Source: Impatiens glandulifera (taxonomy: Eukaryota; Streptophyta; Magnoliopsida; Ericales; Balsaminaceae). From it: 64,000 nucleotides of DNA. Below the pieces are notes generated by a model. It was not told where the DNA came from, ran no database searches, and saw nothing but the letters and a program-made list of their open reading frames with translations. Positions 32,741 through 47,839 of the stretch are shown here, piece after piece. A program made the translations under genes and the position numbers. Where the stretch lies: NCBI RefSeq assembly GCF_907164915.1, contig NC_061863.1, positions 35,189,382 through 35,253,381 on the forward strand, in the 5' to 3' direction. Each line of letters starts with the position of its first letter. The first letter of the stretch is position 1.

Positions 32741-33310
32741 TCTCATATATATATATATATATTTATATAATTTCTCTTATTTTTTATTTTAAATATAATA
32801 TATATATAATGATATATATATATATTATTAAATGTAATTTTTAGCTTAATATTTTTAATTAATATTATATTAAATATTAAAAAATAATATATTTTTTAAG
32901 TAGAGATGTGTATTATTTATCAACTAATAAGTTATAAATTTTATTTTTATATTACATGTATTTCTATTATTATTAAATTAATAAATGAAAATAGATATGT
33001 AGATATTATAATAATGTTTTAATTATTTGTAATTTTGTATCACATGATATTAGAAAATGCTATTTTTTTTTTAAATTTTTACAAATTAATTATAAATAAT
33101 TGAAAATATTATATTTGTTATGATTTTATTGTTAATACTATTATTTTATTTGTTAATATAGATAATAAATTGTATAGTATATTTATTTAATTTTATATAA
33201 ATTTAATTTATTTATTTCTTTAATAAATTCAATTAAAATTAAATGTGTGAAAAAAAAGTATAAAAATACATAAATTGAAAAATTAAACTATAAATAAATG
33301 TTAACTTATT

Positions 33311-33347
<37 letters not shown>

Positions 33348-33527
33348 TATAGATATATAGATATAGATATAGATATAGATATAGATATAGATATAGATAT
33401 AGATATAGATATAGATACGTTAATAAAAAAAATACTTATTTTACTAAATATAAAATTATTTATCTAAAATAAAATTTATAATTTTATTTTCATTATATAA
33501 TATAATATAGAAGAATGATAAGGGTAG
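32741..33527. other. Very AT-rich DNA with a (TA) and (GATATA) microsatellite
   Basis: No gene. 33317-33345 is a TA run, followed to 33416 by about ten GATATA units. Confidence 0.8.
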
Positions 33528-35234
33528 TGTTAGGATCGGGTAAAACAATAGCAGGGGTGAATATTTTTAAAGTCAATATGACACTTTCAATTTAATTTTA
33601 ATACAGTTAGAGATGAGAATATGTTTTTATTCTTCACATATATTTGCAAGCTCTTGAACGGATTCAAGTGCAAAAATGCTTGCTCGATTTGAAGCAGCAG
33701 ATAAACAGTTGGAAGATGCAGAAAAGAAATAACACAATGAGTTTTATGCATGTTTGAAGATAAAACTCATATGTCACCCATTCTTCTATTTCTAGAAGGT
33801 TTTTCACTAGAAGCTTTGATTCGTATAGAAACTACACAAACCTAGTCAGAAACACAAGACTTAACAACTGATTGTTTCTGAACTAGCTATCACTTTGTTG
33901 AACATTCAGCCTCTATTCAACTTACAATACTGATGATACAATCAAGTAATACAGTAAAACAATAGTTTAATTTAGCTTAGTCAATTACAAAATGATCTTA
34001 GAGAAAGTAAACACATAGAGATTAATAATTCGTAATTTGTGAGAGTCAAGAAGTCAAGAAATCGAGAGATTCGTTGTTGTACTCTGATCACCTTCTATAT
34101 TGAAGTCGGGCAACGATCAGATTTGTCTATTGGATACGTGTCAGCTTTCCGTTGGATGTACGCTAAGTGTATAGGATCGTACACAAGAATATATTCATTG
34201 AATCGTGGTGTACTGGAAGGTACAATGCGGGCTAAAGGAATAATCAAGTATTATGACAGTTAAGCGTTGAAAGTTGACTTGACAGACGACTAATGGCGAG
34301 CATTACTATTCGTTGTGTTGATCAGCTTAAGCAGATATGTGGATGCTTCTTCAGACGGTTGCTAAAGCAAGGCGTCTTCTCACGCTTCTTTAGACGGCTA
34401 CTGAAGCAAGGCGTCTATTCGTGCACTTCTTCAGACCAGAGAAGTAGGACGTCTGCTCATGCACTTCTTCAGACTAGGGCGCCTGATGAAGTAGGACATC
34501 TGCTTGCACACTTCTTCAGACTATGGCGTCTAATGAAGTAGGATGTCTACTCGTGCACTTCTTCAGACTAGGGCATCTGATGAATTAAGACGTCTACTCG
34601 CGCATTTTTTCAGACCAGGGCGTCTGATAAAGTGGGACGTCTGCTCGCACACTTCTTCAAACTAGGGCGTCTGATGATGTAGGACGTCTGCTCACGCATT
34701 TCTTCAAACTAGGGCGTCTGATGAAGCAATATGTTTTCTCGCACTTTTTCAGACTAACACGTCCGTTGAAGCAAGACGTCTTCTCGCGCTTCTTCAGACT
34801 AACACATCTGTTGAAGCAAGACGTCTTCTCGCGCTTCTTCAGACTAACATGTCTGTTGAAGCATGACGTCTTCTCGCACTTCTTCAGACTAACATGTCTG
34901 TTGAAGCAAGACGTCTTCTCGCGCTTCTTCAGACTAACACGTCTATTGAATCAGGATGTCTTCTCGCGCTTCTTCAGACTAACACGTCTGTTAAAGCAAT
35001 ACATCTTCTCGTGCGTCTATTGAAGCAAGACATCTTTTCGCGCTTCTTCAAACGTACCTACACAAATACAATTTACACAACTTAGTTTTGTTCATTAACA
35101 CATCATTAAAACTATGACGTATTGATTTAAGCTTATCCACATAATTTCATTTAAATCAATTAAAGCATTTTTCCTTAATTATTTATTTCTTTAATAATTA
35201 ATTTTTCTTTTTATTTATTTAACTCAATCTAACA
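33528..35234 (-). mobile_element. Isolated Copia LTR F (1707 bp)
   Basis: On the minus strand it begins TGTTAGATTGAGTTAAATAA and ends CCCGATCCTAACA. It has the conserved internal blocks (CTCTTGAACGGATTCAAGTG, 33651; ATGTCACCCATTCTTCT, 33771). No primer site or gag follows its 3' end. Its flanks (GGTAG and ATTTT) do not match, so it is not a clean solo LTR. A purine tract (GCAAAAAGGGAAAAAT, minus strand) precedes its U3 end, as for a 3' LTR. Confidence 0.8.
34330..35050. repeat. U3 tandem array with GACGTC cores (LTR F)
   Basis: Units of about 55-60 bp such as GAAGCAAGACGTCTTCTCGC then GCTTCTTCAGACTAACACGTCTGTT. The left half uses a variant (CTTCAGACTAGGGCGTCTGA). Because the length stays close to a multiple of three, the array yields false ORFs such as 34721-35023. 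Confidence 0.92.
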
Positions 35235-35349
35235 ATTTTTCCCTTTTTGCTTATGTTTAATTAATATTATTTTACCCCATTTATAATAATATTATTATTT
35301 TATAATATTATTAAAATAATATTTTGAATTTTATAATTCAAAATAATAT

Positions 35350-35935
35350 AAGGAGAAGTTAAAATCAAATTAGAGCTAATTATTGTGATAATTAAATTCT
35401 AATTAGAAAAATTAATTAAAAATCCAAAAATAATTTGAGGTTAAAATATTGTATTTATTTTACCTAATTAAACCCAAAAAAAGGATAAAATAATTTAAGT
35501 ATGATTTTAAACATAAATTATGTATAATTTATGGTTTAAAACAATTAAATAAATACCCCAAAATGCCAAAAAATTAAATAAATAAATATAATTTTTATTA
35601 TGTTATCAAAAATATTTTGTGTATTAATTTTGTGAAAAAAAACGTAATAAAGGGTTAAAGTTTGATTTCAAATAACCTTTTTATTATGAATTAAACTGAT
35701 GATCCTGTGTGACAGAAATTATGTTTAAATATTGCAGCAGAATTCATGGCCATCAGATGAGCGCCTAGGCATCATCAACGCCTTAAACGCTTTCATGCAT
35801 CTAAATGTAACGAATGATGCGCGCGCCCGGGTTTACACCCAATCAACTAACGGGGACGCTAACCCCATTAGCCCAAACATCCGATCGCTGATCGCTAAAT
35901 ATAAAAGCATTTAGCCTAATTTAATGTGTTATTGG
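35350..35935 (+). repeat. Partial diverged copy of repeat X
   Basis: Matches the AT-rich and GC-richer parts of X, including CCAATCAACTAACGGGGACG (35839; compare CCAATCAACTAACGTC at 4900). It ends near AAATATAAAAGCATTTAG, where X has its TATA region. Confidence 0.55.
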
Positions 35936-35972
35936 AGGGTTGATTTTGAAATAATTTTAGATCACATATTTT

Positions 35973-36015
<43 letters not shown>

Positions 36016-38156
36016 ATGTTGTCTGGATTGCCGGATCGAGAGGTCTGTGCTTAATTTGGATATATATGTCAGAATAAATGTATACTTAGTCGGATTGTGA
36101 GTTGACCCCCTTCCCCCATAAACTTAAAATGGTTAAAAATAAAATTAAAAATACTATAGGTATATTTTGAATTTGCCACCTATCCAAACAATGACAATCC
36201 TTTAACCAATTATATTTTATATTTTAAATTTTAAATTTAACACCAAATTTGATTAACGACGGACATTCTTAAAAATATAAGTTTAACTTCTTAACTAACT
36301 AATAAATATATATATATATATATGAAGATGTTTATTGGAAAATAAATATGTGACGAGATATGTAAGAAGATAAGTTGTTTTACCGAAATGAATAAAATGT
36401 GGGATGATAGTGTTTTATTTTTTTATTTTAATATATTATTTATAATTTATTAATAATTTTAAACATTAAATATATATTATTATATTTTTTTTATTTATAT
36501 TTGTGTCCGTTTGAATTATACGAGAAAATACATACCAAAAAATCTAAATAAGAAGGTGATGATACAGACGTACAGTGATGTATTCTTTCAAATTTATTTT
36601 CAAAAGTACAAATATAATGCTATTCAAATATGACAGGACACCTTTTCTTAAAAAATAGAAGTTAAAATAGTACTCTGTCCACTAAATTAATGAAAAGAGT
36701 CGTCCTTCTATATTCTGTCATACTCTTCCAAATCTTTATCCGAAAAGAATAAACGTGGAGATTTTTATTATTATTATTTTTTTTTTTTGTAAAAGCTACT
36801 CCACATGAAATACACTTTCAGATTAAAATATTCACTTTCCAATTGGTTATCCAAACATTTATCCATAAAATTATCTCTTAGAAATTAACTATACGTGATA
36901 TATTAGAATATATTCTATATCCTATAAACTTGTTGCCTTTCATAATCATAGAAATGTGCAAATGAGCTCAGCAAAATATCTGGCATAGAGAAGTCCGAGA
37001 GGATATGTTTTTGTAATTTATGGGAACAATTTCATATTTCTATGATATTTGATCTGACATATACACTTGTTTAAATGTTCATTTTGATGTTTGTAATATT
37101 CTTTATTAGAGATCAAACTGTGTGAAAATTATTTAAATTAATTGTGTGAAGAAAATTAATAGGGGCGTTCGGTTTGAAGGTTGGAATTGGAATTAGAATA
37201 GGAATGAGTTTTTTAGCAGGTTCAAAATGATTTAATCATTCAAATATTGTTGTATAGTCGATAAGTTGAAATTATGTATGATTACCAATATTGATATTTA
37301 GTTTACTAAAAATTTAAAAATATAAATGTAACAAAAATTAAATTTACATTTAAAAATAAATATGATAATTCTATTCATTTTTTTTATTATATATTTTTAC
37401 ACTAAAATTACTTTATGGTATTTTGAAGAATTTTTTTAGCATAATATTTTGTCAATTTCATATTACAAAATACATAGTAATATTCAACTAAATCTAAAAT
37501 ACTTGCACAAAACATTATAGTATCATTTTATTTAATTCACAATATTATCTAAATATTTGGGAAGTATATTGGTATAGGGTATAAGATATAGAGGGAGATA
37601 ATTGATAACTTAATTATTAATGAACTTTCTTTATTAGAAAAACTGGGAAAAAAAATAAAAAACAAAATAATGTAAAATTTAGAATGTGTTTCTAAACCAG
37701 TTATTTTGTTGTGTGTGTGTGTTTTGTAATTCCCAATTGTTTTTTAAAGGATCTCAAATTTATTAACCAAAAGTTAATTCTATTATTTTATTCTCATATT
37801 CCTCAACCAATCATCCCTAATTATAATCTAATGTATTTGTGCATTATTAATTATATATGTGTAACGTGATTACATTCAATGTCTAGATATTAAAATTTTT
37901 ATCTAAAAAATGAATTTGTTGTAATGTATGCAGTCATGCACTTTGTTATACATCAAAAGAGGAATTGAAAATGATTAAAATTCCAAATCTTGAAAGATAA
38001 TAAAGATCCATTTAAATTTGCTTAATGATTAACATGTTCATTTTAGGAATTATTGACCAACTTCATTTAAAAAGAGAGTATAGTGTTATGGTTTAAGTTA
38101 AGCTAATTTTATATATGATTGTGGATGTGAATTTCTTTACCTTGGATCACCAATTT
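35936..38156. other. AT-rich intergenic DNA, no gene seen
   Basis: Contains a TA run (35980-36010). 36310-36530 is related to blocks of the 12-15 kb minisatellite and its tail (ATATGTAAGAAGATAAGTTG; TTTATATTTGTGTCCGTTTG). 37167 starts GGGGCGTTCGGTTTG like a MITE end, but I found no partner. Confidence 0.55.
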
Positions 38157-38352
38157 GGCCTTGTTTTCATTGTATATTTTAAAAAATTCATTCAAAATTC
38201 ATTTTTCAAACAATTAATTCTCAACAATCACATAACTCATTTCATTAACCAAAATACTAAAATACCATATATTTTAAATTATTATTTTTTATTTTATTCA
38301 TATATATCAATACCCTTTAAATTTTTTTAAAAAAAATAATCATAACAAGGCC
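38157..38352. mobile_element. MITE-like element, relative of the RFC3 intron copy
   Basis: 196 bp, starting GGCCTTGTTTTCATTGTATA and ending TAATCATAACAAGGCC. The same GGCCTTGTT ends occur at 20267-20530. No clean target duplication. Confidence 0.6.
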
Positions 38353-38863
38353 TTGGTTTTTGATATGATTGTGACCAAAGCCAATCTAGGTTGGACTGGA
38401 TCTAGGTTAAGATTGAGTGGGTTAAATTTTTTTTTTTTTTACTCTAAAAATCAACATAATCCTTTAATTTTATAATTTTTTAAATATAATTTATTATTTA
38501 TTTATCTAATTCTCAAAAATAGACAAAATTATACATTTATCTACCTATTTCATTCAAAGTTTTTCTAAACATTTTTCAAACTCACCCCAAAAAAATATCC
38601 TTTCCTTTATAAAAGAAAACTTATCAACCATTGTAAGGGTTATGTTAGATAAACATCGTACAAATCCTTAGGTCCCATTTTGAATAAAGACACTTTAAGT
38701 TAAGATTTAAACATATTGCAATACTTTATATTCTAACTTAATATTCTAGCAAAATAATGAAAATAATAGTTAAAGTAGTGGGGTCCCTTTTGTCCATTAT
38801 TCAAAATATAGGAGAATTTTTCTTCTTTCTTGCTAGTTGAGAAGAACTTTCATGATTTTGCAG

Positions 38864-38871
38864 TATAAATA
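38864..38871 (+). promoter_or_regulatory. TATA box of the LURP-one-related gene
   Basis: TATAAATA 93 bases before the ATG. A transcript would start near 38895, giving a leader of about 60 bases. Confidence 0.7.
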
Positions 38872-38956
38872 CTTTTGAAAACCAGACCACAAAACAGAAA
38901 CCACATTTCTCCTGTTTCATCTCTTTCATCAGTTAATTACATCTCTTTCTCAAAAG

Positions 38957-39814
38957 ATGGTGAATCCCATTCCGGTGCCGGCTCCATCACCAAGCTACAC
39001 CGCCGTAACGAGTCCGATTGCGGTGGTGGGACGGCAATACTGCATATTGGAGTATCCAATTGACCTTGTGATTGTGAGAAAGGTCATGGCTTTAAGCCTT
39101 GGCAATTTCACCGTGACAGATATAAAGGAGAATATAATGTTCAAATTGGAAGCTCAATGGTCTCTTCACGACCATCGGATCCTTCGTGATCCAGCTGGAA
39201 ATCCAATTGTCACTCTCCGACAAAAGGTAATTATTATCTGTTTAATTAATTTGATGATGATATATAAGCTTTCACTCACATATTTCCATCTACAGATCAG
39301 ATCAATGCATGGGAGATGGCAGGTGTTCAAAGGAGAGAGCCATGAGGAGAAAGACCTTCTCTTCACAGCTAAAACAACCTCATGGCTGCAATTCAAGACA
39401 AAGATGGACGTTTTCTTGGCAAATAACACCAAACAAGAAACCCCTGATTTCAGGTTGGATGGCAGTTATTCTGAGAGGTCCGGCATCATCTACGCCGGAG
39501 ATGGCAAGTCCAAAGCCATTCTTGCCCAAGTAATTAAATACAATTCTTCTATTTCTTCCTATTATGATTTATGATTACTTATGATTTGAAAAATGGGTTG
39601 GCTATGGCAGATGCATAAGAAGGATACTGTGAAAAGTGTATTACTGGGGAAGGACAACTTCAGAGTGACCATCTATCCAAACGTAGACTACGCTTTCATC
39701 GTCGCCCTCATTGTCATTCTTGACGATATTCAGTGTCGGTCTCGGTCTCGAGAATTGGAAATGTCCCATTCTCATTCCAATGCAGGAAAATTGGATTGCC
39801 ACGTCCCATTGTAG
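38957..39814 (+). CDS. LURP-one-related protein (3 exons, 235 aa)
   Basis: Member of the plant LOR family (PF04525, formerly DUF567), which has a Tubby-C-like beta-barrel fold. Some members act in defence against oomycetes, but the biochemical role is mostly unknown. Exons are 38957-39226, 39296-39529 and 39611-39814. Both introns are short, GT-AG and in phase 0. Family landmarks are [17 protein letters not shown] near residue 25, [31 protein letters not shown] at the end of exon 1, [12 protein letters not shown] at the start of exon 2, [17 protein letters not shown] across the second junction, and [19 protein letters not shown] near the end. Many family members stop soon after this last motif; here about 26 more residues (Ser/Arg/His-rich) follow. 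A TATA box lies upstream. The gene looks intact; I cannot assign a numbered paralogue. Confidence 0.93.
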
Positions 39815-39867
39815 AATTTATTTTTATGAAAAAAATTAGAAATATAACCAAATAAAAATAAAAGATC

Positions 39868-42680
<2,813 letters not shown>

Positions 42681-42689
42681 TTAGGACCG

Positions 42690-43080
42690 GAGTCTTAAGG
42701 CTAGGGTCAAATTTTATTGGTCGGGGTCTGAAGACCCTCGGTCTGGGCTCGGGGACTCTCGGTTTGAGTACTGGAGTCCTTAGGTCAGGGTGCTAAGGAC
42801 TCAATCCTTGGCTGAAATTTACCAGTTTAGATGTAGAAACTTATTGGTCTTGGACTAACATTGGGATAGGTTTTTCAGTCGAGTTTTATAAATCTCTCGG
42901 TCTTAGGCTAGCTCTAAGCTAAGTTCCTCGGTGCTAGATTAAGGATACTCGGTCCCAATGTCAAGGAGTCTCAGTCCTAGGGTTAAATCTCTCGGTCCTA
43001 GGGTTAGAACTCTAGGTCCCAATTGTTAGAAATCTTAGTTCGAGGTCTCGGTCCTAACTCAAGAACATTGGTCCTAATTC
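42690..43080. repeat. Degenerate CTCGGTCCTAGGGTTA repeat
   Basis: Short units of about 20-30 bp around CTCGGTCCTAGGGTTA recur with heavy decay, clearest at 42960-43070. The block lies directly beyond the 3' side of X copy 3. Confidence 0.65.
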
Positions 43081-44282
43081 ATTTTTTTAACTCTAATTCT
43101 TTGATCCAAGAGCTTGGGTAGCTTCACAAAGCTTCTAGGAACATGTTGATCATTATCTCAAGGTATCAATCGACCTGGATGATGATCAATTTGTTCAAAA
43201 CAGTTTGTGATCAAAATTTGAGTTTTTAATTTTAAAGCTATTTTGAAGTGAAAGGAGCTATACAATAAATTTTATATATCACATATACCTGATTAATAAC
43301 AAAACAAGAACATTGATTGTTCGTTTTGACCAATTCAAGAAATCATGTTGGAAAGCTTTCTAGGCTGTGATTCAACTGAATTAACTCAAGAATAGTAAAC
43401 CCGTTTTTTTATTATTTTTGAAATTCAAATTTGGGTTTTTTGTTATTTGGATTGATTAATCGGTTCTATCCTATCAAGATAGTTTATAAATCATATAGGG
43501 ATGAATTTTCAACCATAAAACATCATAAACAACAAGCATACAAGATTGCAATTTAAAATATAAAAAATTTCAAATTCAAACTATAAATTGAATTAGAGGT
43601 TTATTGAAACCTTACTAAGGATTGGAGAACACTCCTTGATCCTTAAGGAAGCTTTCGGGATACTAAATCCAAGCTTCAAGGTCTCAAACAAAAAAATTTG
43701 AAATCTTCAAGCTTTATTGGCAAATTTTGATTTTTTCAATTTGAGGATTGTGTGTTAGTTCCTTAGCTTAGAAATGACTTTATGGAGCTATTTATAGCAT
43801 CCCTAAGTCGGTTGGAGAAGCCATGTTGGTTGAATCAGTCAAAAGCCATTAATGGCTTTTAACTGTTCTTGACTTGTAGTCGCCGAAATAGGCAGAGATG
43901 ATGTCTACACTTATAGGGAGAATGATCACCATAGTAGGGTGATCATTCTGGTCTTTGAATCATCTCATTTGGTGGACCAATGGCTAAGTTCCAAAAACCC
44001 AAAATGAACACGGTTATTCATGCTTATCTAGACGACGTCACGATGAAGAAGGTGATCGGAGGTCAAATGACGTCGTCCTAGAATTTCATCTTAACGTCGT
44101 TGGCGTTTTGAAGGTGCGTTAACGTTCCAGCTAGCGACCACCTGTATTGACCCGGGCGCTCGTCTCTTCGGCTACAATAGGCTACACTAAGTCTTTATAG
44201 GTGCTGAATAAAAATTCAGCGCTATTCCGATTGTCCTGGCTAGTGCTGCAACTAATTCCTTTAGTTTCGGCCACACAAGATC

Positions 44283-44319
<37 letters not shown>

Positions 44320-44988
44320 TAATTAAATCTTTAAGGGTTTATTTGAAATCAATTTTTCTTTCACCCTTTTGCATTTAATTTTGATTTTTTCAAATACACA
44401 AAATATAAAAATAAACATGACAAATATTTTACCAAATTTTTAAAAATTGTTTTGGTATATTTCTATGATTTAAATAAATAATTCTTTTAGATAAAATGGA
44501 TACAACAATTCACCAAAATTATTTATTTTTGTCCTTTAATTTTTCAAAAAAATATTTTGAGATAATATGAGTACAACCCTTATCCCAATTTTTATTTATT
44601 TATTTTGGCCTTAACTTTTAATTAATTTGATTAATTATCACAACAATTAATCATAATTAATTATTTTGAACTAGTTTTGTCCATGGGGTTAATTATTTTT
44701 ATTTTATTTATTTAGAAATAATTCAAAATAATTATTTTAATATTTTAAATTGGAGTGTTGATTTTTATTTCTTACAAAGTGCACCTCTCGAATCGAGTTT
44801 GAATACAACAAATTGGTTTTGAAAACGTTGATTCGAGTATGACATCTAACAATAAGTTAACATGTCCAATTTATAATGAGGAAGTTAGGAAAGATGGAAC
44901 TTGTAGCGTGTCGAGGTTGGAGTGACCTGGTGATGTTGTTCAAAGCATTCGTCGAGGTGCTTCCAAGCATTGTTTTAGGAAATCATAA
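43080..44988 (-). repeat. Dispersed repeat X, copy 3
   Basis: Inverted relative to the copies at 3985 and 51205. It shows the same landmarks in reverse: GGAGAACACTCCTTGATCC (43625), a TATA-like CTATAAATAG on the minus strand (43800), CACCTCTCGAATCGAGTTTG (44782) and GAGGTGCTTCCAAGCATTG (44955). It is cut at 44988 by the LTR fragment. Confidence 0.75.
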
Positions 44989-44989
44989 T

Positions 44990-45690
44990 TATTAGGAAAG
45001 GATTCAACAATAGCAGGGGTTGACCGAGTATTGTTAACCGTGAAAACCTTCGTTCGATAATAACTCTGTTAGAAGTTAATATTTGTTTATATTTTTCACA
45101 AATCATCACAAACTTTTGAACGGAGTTCAAGTGCGGAACTGTTTATTTTTACTTGAAGCGACATATAAAGAGTATGATAGTGTTGTATGGAAATAACACA
45201 AGACACAAAAGTTTTTATGGATGTTCGGAGTAAACTCCTCTACGTAACCCCTTCTTCTCAACCTCAAGAAGGATTTGACTAGAAGATTTTGTTTGATTAC
45301 AATGCGTACACAAACCCAGTCGAACAACAAGGACTTAGACACTACCTATTTCCGAACTCCTAGTACACAACACTCTATTGACAGAAAAAAATTCTGTCAA
45401 CTTACAATACTAAAACCTCACACATAATGATCATTATGTAATACAACTTTAACGATCCAGAAAACTTGAGAACTCTTATAACTTGAGAGTTTGAGCACTT
45501 GAGAGATTGATTTAGAAATCTTAAGACTTGTAAGAAAGCGTAGTGAAAAATCGAGTGTTGCAAAGGTGTTGCAAATTGTCCTCCATCTTCTCCTTAAATA
45601 GGCAAAAGACAATAGACACATTTGCTTTAGAGGACACATGTCCTATTTTGGTTGGATGAGGGCCAGAATAGTACATCATAGAATATGCGC
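44990..45690 (-). mobile_element. Partial 3' LTR joined to ORF2 (element B side)
   Basis: Minus-strand LTR piece ending CCTTTCCTAATA, with CCTCTACGTAACCCCTTCTT (45238). Its sequence is of the LTR D type (AGCAGGGGTTGACCGAGTAT), not that of LTR B at the other end of the same element. U3 with its array is missing: at about 45690 it passes straight into ORF2. The two ends of element B therefore do not match. Confidence 0.75.
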
Positions 45691-47360
45691 TTTTGATCAT
45701 TGAGAATGTCGACACACACTAGATGAATACGTTCCGAAATATCTTCAGAATGAAGAGGTAAATCAGCCACTTTGTCAACAACATCCTGAGTCTTGATAGG
45801 GGATGATGGAGGAGAGGGAATTGGACATTCTTCTGAAGATGAGAATGAGGAAGACTCATCTTTATCAGCTTGTTCCCCCTCAGCAAAGGGAATCTTCTCG
45901 GAATCTGCCTCCTTCAAGGGTTCCCCTTTGCTTCTAATTCAGGAGACTGATCAACAATATTTGTTGATTTTTCTTCAACCACTGGAGATTCTTCCTCTTC
46001 AAGAATAGAAGGAGCCACCTCAGATGTCTCCTTCTGTTGAATAGACCTCTGAATATCTTCAACAACAACCTCCTATTCTTCTAAGATGATTTCTGATTGA
46101 ATTTAGACCGGAGTCTATTCAACAATCTCCTGGGCCATTAACCGCTTCTCTTCAAAAGAAATGTTGGCCAGCTCAATAAGATGGGCAACAACCTGCTCAT
46201 CTTCTTCTGAAATAGATTGATCATCTTCAAAGATCTCCATTGCCTCGTCTTGAATAGACAAATCATGAAACAGATTCAACCTGGAAGTCTCAGTTTTGTG
46301 AACATGTTGAAGGACTATTGAACAATAGTTGTTCATAATCAGGTCCAGTTACTTCAAAGCATTCTGCTCTGCAGGAGCATTCTTGTCGAGCGAGTTGAAG
46401 TTGGCATTTCTTTTCTCAATCATGGGAAAAAGAATACGTCCCATGATATTGGCCACCACCAGATCCTTTCTTTTGAGGTCTTTAGAGATCTCATCAGTTT
46501 TAGCCTATTTCAGGACTTTCTTCTCCATCTTTATCAACGTTTTCCATTCTTTCACAATTTCCCTTTCCGAGATAATCCATCAAATTGAGTGGCTAACCTG
46601 TAGTTCACCCAAGTGTCGAAGATATCGATCTTCTCATCAGCCTTCACCTCAACTTGCTCCATAATAATATTCACAATACAACTGGATCCTGAAACCTTCT
46701 CAAGAGTTTCTTTTACAATGCATTTTTCATTTTCAGGAACAACTATTGGTTTGGGAGTGGGAAAATGTTCACCGATAGTAATGCAAGGAGATCCCCTAGG
46801 TGCTCTCATAACTTCATAAGGGACAAAATCTTTGATAAGGCCTCTTCTAGGAGTTCAGACAAAACACCCTTTCATGTAACTTCGGGTTGATCTTCATCAG
46901 ATTTAACCACAATCGGCTCAACATTCGACTGAATGCGAGCCTATTTAGATGATAAAACAGCAGAAGGAGTTGGATCAATAACCTGCTCTATTTTAGTAAC
47001 AATCTTAGCATTACCAGTAGCCTCAACAACAATTGATTCTTCGAAGAGGACATGCAACAAAACCCTGTCAAAACATTCACTATTTAGACCAACTGGCTCA
47101 ACAGTCGGCCGTTCAGCTTGTTCCATCATAGGAACATCAATATTAGGAACTGCGGCCAAAGGAGAGGAGGAAGTTACCTTAGTAGACTTCTTGGATGTCT
47201 TAGACTCCTTAGACGCATTAGATGCTTTAGATGCCTTGAACGCCTTCGTCTGATCAATAATAGGATCAAAGGACTTAGCCTGCTTCTTTAATGGGCTGGG
47301 GGATGGTGAAAGGGATTGAATAGGAATAGAAGCAAGGAGAGGAATACCTTGTCTTGCCAT
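45691..47360 (-). pseudogene. Accessory ORF2 of element B, N-terminus deleted
   Basis: Homologue of the ORF2 readings at 26803-28660 and 60879-64000; function unknown. It begins MARQGIPLLASIPIQSLSPS and has a Ser/Lys-rich stretch (KASNASKESKTSKKSTKVTS) that pairs with the one near 61900 in element E. RPTVEPVGLNSECFDRVL, KIDIFDTWVNYRLATQFDG (near 46605), DEAMEIFEDDQSISEEDEQV with HLIELANISFEEKRLMAQ, and DLPLHSEDISERIHLVCVDI (near 45730) follow. Relative to element E it lacks the N-terminal domain, and palindromic repeat sequence lies directly in front. At least three frame changes occur. The C-terminal coiled coil and basic tail are lost at the LTR junction. Confidence 0.7.
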
Positions 47361-47394
47361 GGAGTCAACTACTGAAGCAAGGAGAGGAAGACAT

Positions 47395-47580
47395 GTGTCT
47401 AGTTAGACGTTAGCATCTAACTACGCTAGTCTTATAAACGTCTAAACATCTATTAGACTTTGACGTCTAACCGCCTAAGTTTTAAACCAAGACAATCCAA
47501 CTCAAAAGCACAGACTGTGGAAGCAAGTATACGTCTAAGTACTTGCTCTTCTGTTAGACGTCCTCGTCTAATAGTCCAAT
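47395..47580. repeat. Short internal TTAGACG repeats of element B
   Basis: Degenerate TTAGACG/CGTCTAA motifs, such as AGTTAGACGTTAGCATCTAA and TTAGACGTCCTCGTCTAA, outside any LTR, between the spacer and ORF2. The same position in element E is 60180-60530. Confidence 0.75.
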
Positions 47581-47839
47581 TAAAGCTTTCGTCAGCATGC
47601 ATCTTGTTTGAATATTTTAAACATTAAATTTCCCCCTCAATTTATGCATATTTAAAGAACGAATAAATAAATGTTTTGAGGTCCTCTAGACCAAAAATAT
47701 TTTTAAGGAATAAACACTTAGTCTGTGGAAATGGCAAATGTGCCACTTGTTGAACTTATAGAGCATGTTCTCAAAAGAGTGTGCTCCACGTTTAGCTACT
47801 TGTATCACCTACATAAAAATGTATTTATAGCTCTTTACC
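47581..47839 (-). other. Non-coding spacer where pol would be (element B)
   Basis: This 260-bp spacer follows the gag tail directly and aligns with 59906-60180 of element E. Shared pieces on the minus strand are CAGACTAAGTGTTTATTCC, ATATTTTTGGTC, GACCTCAAAACATTTATTTA and a purine tract (TTGAGGGGGAAATT). There is no protease, integrase or reverse transcriptase. Confidence 0.75.

Noticed and set aside
34293..35085. Repetitive ORFs with units like LLKQDVFSRFFRLT
   Set aside because: They come from the U3 array of LTR F, whose unit length happens to keep frame. There is no start context, and the related arrays do not code.
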